Assembly (NCBI GenBank): GCA_030622585.1
Contig: JAUXFZ010000066.1
Span: 1 to 9,145 of the forward strand
Reading direction: 5' to 3'
Length of the DNA: 9,145 nucleotides
DNA from: Myxococcales bacterium
GTDB lineage: Bacteria; Myxococcota_A; Polyangia; Polyangiales; Houyiibacteriaceae
The notes under the pieces are model-generated. The model saw nothing but the letters and a program-made list of their open reading frames with translations, did not search any database and was not told the DNA's origin. The translations under genes and the position numbers were made by a program. Positions 1-6,632 of the stretch are shown piece after piece. Each line of letters opens with the position of its first letter. Positions within the stretch are counted from its first letter, which is position 1.

Positions 1-852
1 AGCATGACGACCGCGTTTCCGCTCCTCATTTCGGGGCGCTTGCTCAAGAGGAGGGGAATTCGGCTGGCCGCGATCGCGCATGGTCTCGATGTGACCGAGC
101 CGAACCCCGTGTATCAGATGGCGGTCCGACGTCTCTGCGGAATTCTCGACGTGGTCATGCCGGTTAGTCGCGCGACTGGCGACGAGTTGGTCGCGCGCGG
201 TCTACCCCGGGAGCGAGTGCATGTCGTCCCAAATGCCGTCGATGTCGGTCGCTTCCAAGGACTAGCCGCTTCTCGTCGTGAGCCCGCGGTTCCCGACGAT
301 GCGTTTGTACTGGTGGCCGTCGGACGGCAGGTTCGGCGCAAGGGGTTTGTTTGGTTCATCGAGAACGTGATGCCGAAGCTTCCCGACCGCGTGGTGCTTT
401 GGTTGGCCGGCGATGGTCCGGAGCGACAGAACATCGAAGCCGCGATCACACGAACGCGACTCCAGCGGCGGGTCCGTTGCTTGGGACAGATCTCCGAGGA
501 GCGGCTCGTCGAGCTTTACCGAGCCGGAACGTTGTTTGTGATGCCCAACATCGTCGTCCCGGGCGACATGGAAGGGTTCGGGATCGTGATGCTCGAAGCC
601 GGGGCTTGCGGGTTGCCGACGCTGGCGGCGGATCTCGAAGGGATCCGCGACGTCATTGACGAGGGCGTCAATGGGTGGCTCGCTCCGTCCGGAGACTCCA
701 GCGCTTTTTGCGCGCGGATCGAGTCGCTGCTCGGCGATCCCGACAGCCTGCGCGCAGCAAGCGAGCGAACGGCGGAGTACGTTACTTCGACATTTCGCTG
801 GGACCGCACGGCGGAACGCTACCTAGAAGCCATCCGCAGCCACCGACGCTGA
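1..852 (+). CDS. GT4-family glycosyltransferase, 3' part (5' end outside window)
   Basis: The product is the C-terminal 283 residues of a GT-B fold, family 4 glycosyltransferase, which transfers a sugar from a nucleotide-sugar donor to a glycan or lipid acceptor at the cytoplasmic face of the membrane. The frame is open to the window edge. The in-frame ATG at position 4 is probably internal, because whole family members are about 370-400 residues, so roughly 100 N-terminal residues are missing. Numbering from that ATG, the end of the acceptor domain carries VMPVSRAT (51-58) and VPNAVD (75-80), the usual linker into the donor domain. The donor domain has GRQVRRKG (107-114), with the family's Arg/Lys phosphate-binding residues, then LAGDGPE (134-140) and the EGFGIVMLE motif (190-198), whose two Glu match the E-x7-E signature. 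GLPTLAAD follows. Donor and acceptor cannot be told from this. A capsule, LPS or exopolysaccharide role is only a guess. The next gene starts 46 bp downstream. Confidence 0.9.
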   Translation, partial: SMTTAFPLLISGRLLKRRGIRLAAIAHGLDVTEPNPVYQMAVRRLCGILDVVMPVSRATGDELVARGLPRERVHVVPNAVDVGRFQGLAASRREPAVPDDAFVLVAVGRQVRRKGFVWFIENVMPKLPDRVVLWLAGDGPERQNIEAAITRTRLQRRVRCLGQISEERLVELYRAGTLFVMPNIVVPGDMEGFGIVMLEAGACGLPTLAADLEGIRDVIDEGVNGWLAPSGDSSAFCARIESLLGDPDSLRAASERTAEYVTSTFRWDRTAERYLEAIRSHRR

Positions 853-898
853 CACCGACCGATTGACACCGCCGGTGCCCGGTGCTGATCTCCCGCCC

Positions 899-1528
899 AT
901 GCAGCTCCGCAGCGACAGCTTCAACGATCGGGATTTCATTCCCACGCGGTATGCGTTCGGCAAGACCAGCGCTGAAGGCAAGATCGACCTTGCTGACAAC
1001 AAGAGTCCTCACCTCGCATGGTCGGACTTGCCGGCGGGCACCAAATCGATCGCAATTCTCTGCATCGATAGCGACGCGCCGACCAAGCCGGATGACGTGA
1101 ATCAGGAGGGTCGAGTCGTCCCGTCGGACCTGCCTCGTACGGACTTCAGCCACTGGGCTCTGGTTGATCTTGCGCCTGACGCCGTCATCGCGGAGGGCGC
1201 ATTTAGCGACGGCGTCACGGCGAAGGGCAAGCAAGGGCCCGACGGGCCCGGAGGAACCCGCTGCGGCATCAACGACTACACCGGATGGTTTGCCGGCGAT
1301 CCCGACATGGCCGGCGACTATTTCGGGTACGACGGCCCCTGCCCGCCGTCCAACGACAGCATCGTGCATCACTACCGGTTCAGCGCGTACGCGCTCGACG
1401 TCGGCCGGCTCGACGTCGATGGTAGCTTCACCGCCGCAGACGTGCTTGCCGCAATCGACGGCCGCGTCCTTGCCGAAGCGAGTCTCGTCGCGAAGTACGC
1501 GATCAACCCCAACGCGCAAGAGCTGTAG
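899..1528 (+). CDS. YbhB/YbcL-like PEBP-family protein (Raf kinase inhibitor-like)
   Basis: This 209-residue protein belongs to the phosphatidylethanolamine-binding protein fold, a small beta-sandwich with a conserved anion-binding pocket. Bacterial members such as E. coli YbhB have no firmly assigned role. The family pocket motifs are present: DSDAP (57-61), the FSHW segment (83-86), GYDGPCPP (143-150) and HHYRFSAYALD (157-167). No signal peptide is seen, so a cytoplasmic location is likely. It is longer than the usual 150-185 residues. The extra length comes from a loop between DSDAP and the HW segment (about 62-82) and a Gly-rich stretch near 104-140 (GKQGPDGPGG and after). I chose ATG 899 because the family-like sequence begins there. 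An in-frame TTG at 863 would add 12 residues without family similarity. Neither start has a strong Shine-Dalgarno sequence. nth begins only 10 bp after the stop, so the two are probably co-transcribed. Confidence 0.88.
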   Translation: MQLRSDSFNDRDFIPTRYAFGKTSAEGKIDLADNKSPHLAWSDLPAGTKSIAILCIDSDAPTKPDDVNQEGRVVPSDLPRTDFSHWALVDLAPDAVIAEGAFSDGVTAKGKQGPDGPGGTRCGINDYTGWFAGDPDMAGDYFGYDGPCPPSNDSIVHHYRFSAYALDVGRLDVDGSFTAADVLAAIDGRVLAEASLVAKYAINPNAQEL

Positions 1529-1538
1529 CCCGCCGCCT

Positions 1539-2192
1539 ATGAAGCGCCAGGACAAAGCCGACCGCATCGGCCAGATCCTCGATCAGCTCTATCCAGAGCC
1601 GCCGATTCCACTCGACCATCGAGATGCCTACACGCTCCTCGTGTCGGTCATGCTGAGCGCCCAGACCACCGACAAGAAGGTCAACGAAGTGACGCCGGCG
1701 TTGTTCGCGGAAGCTTCCAGTCCTAGAGCGATGGCTGCGCTACCCGTTGAGCGGATCCTCGGTTGCATTCGAACCGTTGGCCTCGCTCCGACGAAGGCCA
1801 AGAACGTCAAGGCCATGGCCGAGCTGCTGATCGAGAGACATGGCGGGGAGGTGCCCGACGACATGGATGCGCTCGAAGCGCTGCCGGGTGTCGGACACAA
1901 GACGGCGTCAGTCGTGATTTGCCAAGCCTTTGGCCGCCCCGCCTTTCCAGTGGATACGCACATCCATCGCCTCGCGGCGCGTTGGGGGCTGTCCAGTGGC
2001 AAGAACGTCGTCAGGACGGAGGCCGATCTCAAGGAGGTGTTTCCCGAGGACACCTGGATTGCCCGCCACCTGCAGATCATCTACTTCGGACGCGAGCACT
2101 GCCCCGCGCGCGGTCACGATCTGAGCCAATGTGAGATCTGCGGCTGGGCTGCGACCAAGAAGCGAATTGCCGAAGAATCACGGCGCCGCTGA
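1539..2192 (+). CDS. nth: endonuclease III (DNA glycosylase/AP lyase)
   Basis: The product is a 217-residue base-excision repair enzyme that removes oxidised pyrimidines from DNA and cleaves the abasic site by beta-elimination. The sequence follows E. coli Nth closely: LLVSVMLSAQTTD (33-45), the helix-hairpin-helix LEALPGVGHKTA (112-123) with catalytic Lys121, and FPVDTHIHRLAARWG (136-150) with catalytic Asp139. The C-terminus is unusual. E. coli Nth binds a [4Fe-4S] cluster through C-x6-C-x2-C-x5-C. Here Cys188, Cys198 and Cys201 give C-x9-C-x2-C, and the segment after Cys201 (GWAATKKR) has no fourth Cys. Cluster binding is therefore uncertain, although the catalytic core is intact. ATG 1539 is chosen because the Nth similarity starts just after it; the reading frame is open well upstream, but that part lies inside the preceding gene. 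The gene follows the PEBP gene by 10 bp and has no strong Shine-Dalgarno sequence. Confidence 0.93.
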   Translation: MKRQDKADRIGQILDQLYPEPPIPLDHRDAYTLLVSVMLSAQTTDKKVNEVTPALFAEASSPRAMAALPVERILGCIRTVGLAPTKAKNVKAMAELLIERHGGEVPDDMDALEALPGVGHKTASVVICQAFGRPAFPVDTHIHRLAARWGLSSGKNVVRTEADLKEVFPEDTWIARHLQIIYFGREHCPARGHDLSQCEICGWAATKKRIAEESRRR

Positions 2193-2238
2193 CAGGCCCC
2201 ACTGGTCGCCGACCCGGACGAGACCCATAATCCCTCTA

Positions 2239-3261
2239 ATGAGCATCGAGTTCCGGCTGTTTCGAATTCCCATCCGCATTCACTTGTGGTTCTGGCTGAT
2301 GGCCCTGTGGCTCTGGACGCTGAACAGCGAAGAGGGCTGGGCCGGGCTGGTAATTTGGGTGGTGGTGGTGTTTCAGGGCATTTTGATGCACGAGCTCGGC
2401 CACGCCCTGGTGGGGCGCGCGTTTGGGAGGCAGCCGCGCATCGAGCTCGTAGCGCTTGGTGGCCTGACCTGGTGGGAGCAACGTGAGCCGATGAGCCCCG
2501 GGCGGAGTCTCGTCGTGAGTGCAGCCGGTCCTGCGGTCGGTATCTTCATCGGGTCGCTGTCGTTGGTGTTGATGGACGCGTTGCGCGTGCCCGATCCTTC
2601 GCTCGCCCGGTATGCATTTCGCTCTCTGATCTTCATCAATCTGGGCTGGGGGCTCTTGAACCTGCTTCCAGTTCTTCCGCTCGACGGCGGCAACATCGTG
2701 GCGTCGCTGATGGAGCTCCTCGCGCCGTCGAGGGGACGCCTGTTGGCGTGCTACGTCTCTTTTGCTGTCATCGGGTTGCTGTTCACGATGACCGTGACGC
2801 TCAAGCAGTATCCTGCGACTGTTCTTCTGTTCCTGCTCGCGTTTAGTACCTACCAGACCTTTCGGGCGGAGCGGCAGCATGGCACCTCGGAGCCCTCGGA
2901 CGACACGCCGCCTCAGAGCCTCGTCCAACAGGCGTTTGACGCTCTCGAGCGAGGCGATGGTCAGGCCTTGGTCCGCGCCGCGTCGACGCTCGTTGCACAG
3001 GCCGACGCGACCTCGGAGCTCGACGAGGCATTTCACCTCTTGGCTTGGGGTAGGCTCATCAACGGAGAGCCGACCGAGGCCTACCAGGCGCTCACGTCGA
3101 TGTCCGGCGATCGGGCTGCCGATCCCGCTCTCGAAGGCGCTGTCCTCGTCGAGCTGGGTAGGCACGCCGACGCGCTCCCCCTCCTCGAAGAGGCCCGCGA
3201 GCGCGGTGGGGCGTTTGCCGAGGGCTACTATCAGCGCGCCTTGCGAGAGAAAAACGCGTGA
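2239..3261 (+). CDS. M50-family (site-2 protease-like) membrane metalloprotease with C-terminal TPR-like tail
   Basis: This 340-residue integral membrane protein resembles M50 zinc metalloproteases, which cut transmembrane or membrane-near segments of their substrates. The start IPIRIHLWFWLMALWLW is typical of the first helix. HELGH (51-55) supplies the zinc-binding His51 and His55 and the catalytic Glu52. AAGPAVGIFIG (95-105) matches the conserved Gly-Pro helix. NLLPVLPLDGG (141-151) provides the third ligand, Asp149. Further hydrophobic helices lie at about 100-114, 127-145, 168-186 and 191-204. From about 225 to 340 the chain is soluble, alanine-rich and helical, with pairs such as AFHLLAWGRLINGEPTEAYQAL and AVLVELGRHADALPLLEEA that look like tetratricopeptide repeats. 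There is no PDZ domain. ATG 2239 is preferred over an in-frame ATG at 2131, because the extension would overlap nth and is not membrane-like. The substrate is unknown. The closest subgroup is probably the small SpoIVFB/Rip3-like M50B proteases. Confidence 0.88.
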   Translation: MSIEFRLFRIPIRIHLWFWLMALWLWTLNSEEGWAGLVIWVVVVFQGILMHELGHALVGRAFGRQPRIELVALGGLTWWEQREPMSPGRSLVVSAAGPAVGIFIGSLSLVLMDALRVPDPSLARYAFRSLIFINLGWGLLNLLPVLPLDGGNIVASLMELLAPSRGRLLACYVSFAVIGLLFTMTVTLKQYPATVLLFLLAFSTYQTFRAERQHGTSEPSDDTPPQSLVQQAFDALERGDGQALVRAASTLVAQADATSELDEAFHLLAWGRLINGEPTEAYQALTSMSGDRAADPALEGAVLVELGRHADALPLLEEARERGGAFAEGYYQRALREKNA

Positions 3262-3294
3262 TCACAGCCATTTAGCCTCGCCGAGCCAGCCGGG

Positions 3295-3321
3295 TTGATC
3301 CAGCCCCAAGTTCTTGTAATT
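3295..3321 (+). promoter_or_regulatory. possible weak promoter upstream of ahcY
   Basis: The 96-bp gap between the protease and ahcY contains TTGATC at 3295-3300. The AT-rich segment TGTAAT begins 14 bases later, and GTAATT 15 bases later. The spacing is shorter than the ideal 17, so this is only a tentative sigma-70-like element. The gap shows none of the conserved core I know for the SAH riboswitch that precedes ahcY in many proteobacteria, and no terminator with a T-tract is visible after the protease gene. Confidence 0.22.
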
Positions 3322-3341
3322 CCCGCACCGCGGAACGAAAG

Positions 3342-3346
3342 AGGAG
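3342..3346 (+). promoter_or_regulatory. ribosome binding site of ahcY
   Basis: AGGAG lies 11 bases before ATG 3358, within a purine-rich run (GAAAGAGGAGACAAG). It decides the start of ahcY, because the reading frame also stays open upstream to 3295 with only non-ATG starts and no Shine-Dalgarno sequence there. It is the clearest + strand ribosome binding site in the window and fits high expression of this enzyme. Confidence 0.75.
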
Positions 3347-3357
3347 ACAAGACCATC

Positions 3358-4686
3358 ATGAGCCCAAATCCAGATCTGAACTACAAGGTTGCCGACCTTT
3401 CATTGGCCGACTGGGGTCGAAAGGAGATCGCGATCGCCGAGCACGAGATGCCGGGTCTGATGGCGCTGCGCCGAGAGTACGGTGCCCAGAAGCCGCTGGC
3501 CGGCGCGCGCGTCGCGGGTTGCCTTCACATGACCATTCAAACGGCCGTGCTCATCGAGACGCTCACCGAGCTGGGGGCGGAGGTCACCTGGACGAGCTGC
3601 AACATCTTCTCGACGCAGGACCATGCCGCTGCCGCCATCGCCGCGACGGGCGTTCCGGTGTTCGCCTGGAAGGGCGAGACCGACGAGGAGTACGACTGGT
3701 GCATCCACGAACAGCTTCGCGCGTTCGGCGACGGCAAGGCACCTAACCTTTTGCTCGACGACGGTGGTGATCTCACCGCGATCGTGCACCAGAAGTACCC
3801 CCAGATGTTCGACGGGTCCGATCGCATCCTCGGCCTGTCCGAGGAGACGACCACCGGCGTTCATCGCCTCTACGAGATGGAGCGCGACAGCTCGCTCAAG
3901 TGCCCCGCCATCAACGTGAACGATTCGGTGACCAAGTCGAAGTTCGACAACCTCTACGGTTGCCGCGAGTCGCTCGTCGACGGCATCAAGCGAGCGACCG
4001 ACGTGATGATCGCCGGCAAGGTGGCCGTCGTGGCCGGCTACGGCGATGTGGGCAAGGGCTGTGTACAGGCGTTGGCCCGCGCAGGCGCTCGCGTTCTCGT
4101 GACCGAAATCGATCCGATTTGTGCACTGCAGGCCTCGATGGAGGGCTACCAGGTCGTCACGATGGAACAGGCGGCGCCCATCGCCGATATTTTCGTCACG
4201 TCCACCGGTTGCTGTGACGTCGTCACCGGCGAGCACATGAAACAGATGAAGAACGAGGCCATTGTCTGCAACATTGGGCACTTCGACTCCGAGATTCAGA
4301 TGGCGTGGCTCACCGACCCTGCGAACGGCGACACCGAAGAAGAGATCAAGCCCCAGGTCGATCACTTCATCTTCCCCGACGGCAAGCGCATCATCGTGCT
4401 GGCCCGCGGACGCCTCGTGAACCTCGGTTGTGCCACTGGCCATCCGAGCTTCGTGATGAGCAACTCGTTCAGCAACCAGGTGCTTGCTCAGCTCTCCCTC
4501 TGGATGGAGCGCGATCGCTACGAAGTGGGCAAGGTCTACGTGCTGTCGAAGGAGCTCGACGAAAAGGTCGCGCGGCTCCATCTCGGTCAGCTCGGCGTCA
4601 CACTCAGCAAGTTGACGCCTGCCCAGGGCGAGTATCTCGGCATTCCTGTCGAGGGGCCCTTTAAGCCGGACTACTACCGCTACTGA
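3358..4686 (+). CDS. ahcY: adenosylhomocysteinase (S-adenosyl-L-homocysteine hydrolase)
   Basis: This 442-residue cytoplasmic enzyme reversibly splits S-adenosylhomocysteine, the product of SAM-dependent methylation, into adenosine and homocysteine, using tightly bound NAD. That relieves product inhibition of methyltransferases and feeds the methionine cycle. The family sequence is complete. LHMTIQTAVLIETL contains His57 and Thr59 of the substrate site. LLLDDGGDLT (131-140) and SEETTTGVH (161-169) supply the active-site Asp and Glu. NVNDSVTKSKFDN (186-198) contains Lys193 and Asp197. The Rossmann motif AGYGDVGKG (226-234) binds NAD, with Glu250 in VTEIDP as the ribose-binding acid. CNIGHFD and NLGCATGHPSFVMSNSF follow. 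The chain ends in KPDYYRY, the usual C-terminus that reaches into the neighbouring subunit of the tetramer. The length is near that of the human enzyme and lacks the long insert of some bacterial forms. yihY starts 5 bp after the stop. No metK, metH or metE is in the window. Confidence 0.98.
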   Translation: MSPNPDLNYKVADLSLADWGRKEIAIAEHEMPGLMALRREYGAQKPLAGARVAGCLHMTIQTAVLIETLTELGAEVTWTSCNIFSTQDHAAAAIAATGVPVFAWKGETDEEYDWCIHEQLRAFGDGKAPNLLLDDGGDLTAIVHQKYPQMFDGSDRILGLSEETTTGVHRLYEMERDSSLKCPAINVNDSVTKSKFDNLYGCRESLVDGIKRATDVMIAGKVAVVAGYGDVGKGCVQALARAGARVLVTEIDPICALQASMEGYQVVTMEQAAPIADIFVTSTGCCDVVTGEHMKQMKNEAIVCNIGHFDSEIQMAWLTDPANGDTEEEIKPQVDHFIFPDGKRIIVLARGRLVNLGCATGHPSFVMSNSFSNQVLAQLSLWMERDRYEVGKVYVLSKELDEKVARLHLGQLGVTLSKLTPAQGEYLGIPVEGPFKPDYYRY

Positions 4687-4691
4687 GCGTC

Positions 4692-5594
4692 ATGGTCTCG
4701 CTTCTCATCGAGACTTGGCGCTACTTCGTGTCGCATGATGGGCGATTGCTCTCCGGGGCAATCGCCTTTTATGCATCTCTTGCGATCGCACCGCTCGGCG
4801 TGGTTGCGCTGCTGATCGCGTCGCTAGTCATGCCCGAAGTCGAGGCTCGAGAGGAGCTCGTCGGGCAGGTTGGGGTGTTTCTCGGGCCTGACATGGCGAC
4901 GTTTCTCGTCGAGACGATCGTTCAGCTGGGGAACAAGGCGACGAGCTGGGCCGCGCCGGCCATCAGCGCGCTGTTCATGCTGTACGTCTCTGCGCGCCTG
5001 TTTTCCATGCTGCGGCGGGCGCTCAATCAGATGTGGGGGATTCGGCCCAAGCTCCTGGTTCACGCAAGCCGCGCCGAGAAATTTCAACTGGCGGAGCGGA
5101 GGCTGCTCGCCTTTGCGATGGTACTGATCTTCGGCAGTTCGTTGGTTGCCTTGGTGTTGCTTCACTCAGGCGCGGCGGCGGCGGCCAACCTCTTCGGCGA
5201 TAGCGGGTACATGTTGACGCTGGCGGAGTTTGGGAGCGCCTTTGCGGTCTTGGCGCCCTTGATCGCGCTGGTCTACCGTTGGCTTCCGGACGCCACGATC
5301 GCGTGGAAGGACGTATGGGTCGGGGCTGCCGTGACCTGCCTGTTTGTCCTCGGGGGCTCGTTCTTGATCGGCCTCTACCTCGGCTACGCGAGTCCGGCTT
5401 CGATCTATGGAGCCGCCGGCTCTCTGATCGTCCTGCTCCTGTGGATCTACTACACCACGCAGATCTTCCTGATGGGTGCCGTGTTCACACGCGCGTGGGC
5501 CCGGCGCCGCGGCAGAGCGATCGAACCGCTTCCCTACGCGGACGTCGTCGAGACGCGTGACTACTCGGCGAACGTCTCTGCCAGAGAGACGTAG
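4692..5594 (+). CDS. YihY/BrkB-family inner-membrane protein
   Basis: The 300-residue product is a polytopic inner-membrane protein of the YihY/virulence factor BrkB family, once misnamed ribonuclease BN. Its biochemical role is not settled, and a transport function has been proposed. Six hydrophobic segments are visible, at about 20-47, 84-106, 137-157, 178-195, 208-230 and 241-266. The signature LLSGAIAFYASLAIAPLGVV lies in the first. SIYGAAGSLIVLLLWIYYTT (237-256) with FLMGAVFTRAWA after it matches the conserved last helix. The cytoplasmic ends are charged, and the C-terminal tail from 269 is basic and then acidic. The gene begins 5 bp after the ahcY stop with only a weak upstream purine stretch (TGAGCG), which suggests translational coupling to ahcY. 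Its last 34 bp overlap the end of the convergent esterase gene, so the final residues are encoded opposite the esterase C-terminus. Confidence 0.87.
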   Translation: MVSLLIETWRYFVSHDGRLLSGAIAFYASLAIAPLGVVALLIASLVMPEVEAREELVGQVGVFLGPDMATFLVETIVQLGNKATSWAAPAISALFMLYVSARLFSMLRRALNQMWGIRPKLLVHASRAEKFQLAERRLLAFAMVLIFGSSLVALVLLHSGAAAAANLFGDSGYMLTLAEFGSAFAVLAPLIALVYRWLPDATIAWKDVWVGAAVTCLFVLGGSFLIGLYLGYASPASIYGAAGSLIVLLLWIYYTTQIFLMGAVFTRAWARRRGRAIEPLPYADVVETRDYSANVSARET

Positions 5595-6604
5595 TGCGGG
5601 GCCTCCGCGGGCGCTTCCGCCATGCCGCCGTGCATGTGCTTCTCTAGAAAATCAAAAAGCGCTCCCCACTGCTCGCGCGCAGCCGCACGCCAGAGCAACA
5701 CGTTGAACGCGTGGATCTCGCCACGAAAGACGTGCAACTCGCATTCTGTCTCACGCTGCTGGAGCGCCTCGTTGAGGCGGATCGTATCGCCCAACAGCGG
5801 GTCGGCGGTCCCGACCGTGGTGAAGAACGGGGGAAGCACTCGGCTCCCCGGCACGGCTGGCGTCTCGAAGAGACGAAGCGGACTTGCGAGCGGAAACTGA
5901 AGGGCTCGGTGCAGGCGGCGACCCAGATATGAATATGCCGTGCCTCGGATCTCGCCCTTGATCCAACTCGCCATGCGCCGGCTCTTGTCGGGGTCCCGCC
6001 AGAAGCGTTGGACGTCGTGGACGTCCAGCAGGCCGTACAACGGCGCCACACAAGCGATGGAGATATCGCGTTCGAAGATGCTTTGCGTGAACGGTTCGGG
6101 CCTCGGGTGCGTCGCGCAGTAGGCCAGAGCGGCTGTGAGATTCGCGCCCGCGGACTCTCCGATGAGCGCCACGCGATCTGTATCGGCGCCGTACTTGGCG
6201 CCGTTGTCGACGACCCACTCGAGGGCGGCTATCGCGTCCTTGAGTGGCTTCGGGTAGCAATGCACGGGCCCGAGGCGGTAGTTGATGTTGAACACCTGGT
6301 ATCCCTGCGCCGCGAGGACGTAGGCCATGATCCGATGCGTGTCCTTCGACATCATCGAGAACGCCCCGCCATGGATGTAGACGATCGACGGCAGGCGCCC
6401 CACGGCGTCACGCGGCCGGTAAATGTCCAGCAGGTGGGCACGCTTGCGGGTATTGCGGTACGGGACGTTGTGCTCGACGTGGACGCGGCGCCAACTCTGA
6501 ATGAGCCATGGCAGCACGCCGTACCCCACACGTGAAAGGCGATTCGCAGCCTTGTCCACGCCGTTGCGAACCAACGGCATAACCGAGTCACGGGCACGGG
6601 TCAT
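5561..6604 (-). CDS. alpha/beta-hydrolase, HSL-type carboxylesterase/lipase
   Basis: This 347-residue hydrolase resembles the hormone-sensitive-lipase group (bacterial family IV esterases), which cleave short or medium acyl esters through a Ser-Asp-His triad. VYIHGGAF (75-82) holds the oxyanion-hole HGG motif. GESAGAN (149-155) is the nucleophile elbow with Ser151. GTADPLLGD (265-273) places the acid at Asp268. GEIHAFNV (295-302) places His298. Order and spacing are normal, so the enzyme should be active. The first 30 residues are basic and amphipathic, and PWLIQSW (32-38) might touch a membrane; no cleavable signal is clear. It lies 28 bp downstream of the aldehyde dehydrogenase on the same strand, which suggests co-transcription. 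There is no clear Shine-Dalgarno sequence before ATG 6604, and an in-frame ATG at 6580 is an alternative. The 3' end overlaps yihY by 34 bp. The natural substrate cannot be read from the sequence. Confidence 0.88.
   Translation of the reverse strand: MTRARDSVMPLVRNGVDKAANRLSRVGYGVLPWLIQSWRRVHVEHNVPYRNTRKRAHLLDIYRPRDAVGRLPSIVYIHGGAFSMMSKDTHRIMAYVLAAQGYQVFNINYRLGPVHCYPKPLKDAIAALEWVVDNGAKYGADTDRVALIGESAGANLTAALAYCATHPRPEPFTQSIFERDISIACVAPLYGLLDVHDVQRFWRDPDKSRRMASWIKGEIRGTAYSYLGRRLHRALQFPLASPLRLFETPAVPGSRVLPPFFTTVGTADPLLGDTIRLNEALQQRETECELHVFRGEIHAFNVLLWRAAAREQWGALFDFLEKHMHGGMAEAPAEAPHYVSLAETFAE
5572..5592. repeat. perfect inverted repeat in the convergent gene overlap
   Basis: ACGTCTCT (5572-5579) and AGAGACGT (5585-5592) form a perfect 8-bp stem with a 5-base loop, GCCAG. 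The repeat lies wholly inside the 34-bp overlap of the yihY and esterase 3' ends, and its right arm includes the first base of the yihY stop codon. Neither strand has a T-tract after the stem, so it is not a classical intrinsic terminator. It could still form an RNA hairpin that stabilises either 3' end. Confidence 0.6.
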
Positions 6605-6632
6605 CGCGCGCGACTATAGGCGAAGTTGGATG

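Noticed and set aside
1164..1538. An upstream extension of nth through the PEBP gene
   Set aside because: The extension is an Arg/Ser/Thr/Pro-rich shadow of the PEBP frame. Nth similarity begins after ATG 1539.
2236..3165. A 309-codon open frame antisense to the M50 protease gene
   Set aside because: The translation is a low-complexity Arg/Gln/His-rich string typical of a shadow frame, opposite a clear protease.
3277..3285. A CTCG-C-CGAG mini-hairpin after the protease stop, as a terminator
   Set aside because: The stem is only 4 bp with a 1-base loop and has no T-tract, so it cannot act as an intrinsic terminator.
3400..4581. A 393-codon open frame antisense to ahcY
   Set aside because: It mirrors the high-GC third-position bias of ahcY, has no recognisable domain and has no ribosome binding site. 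ahcY itself is beyond doubt.
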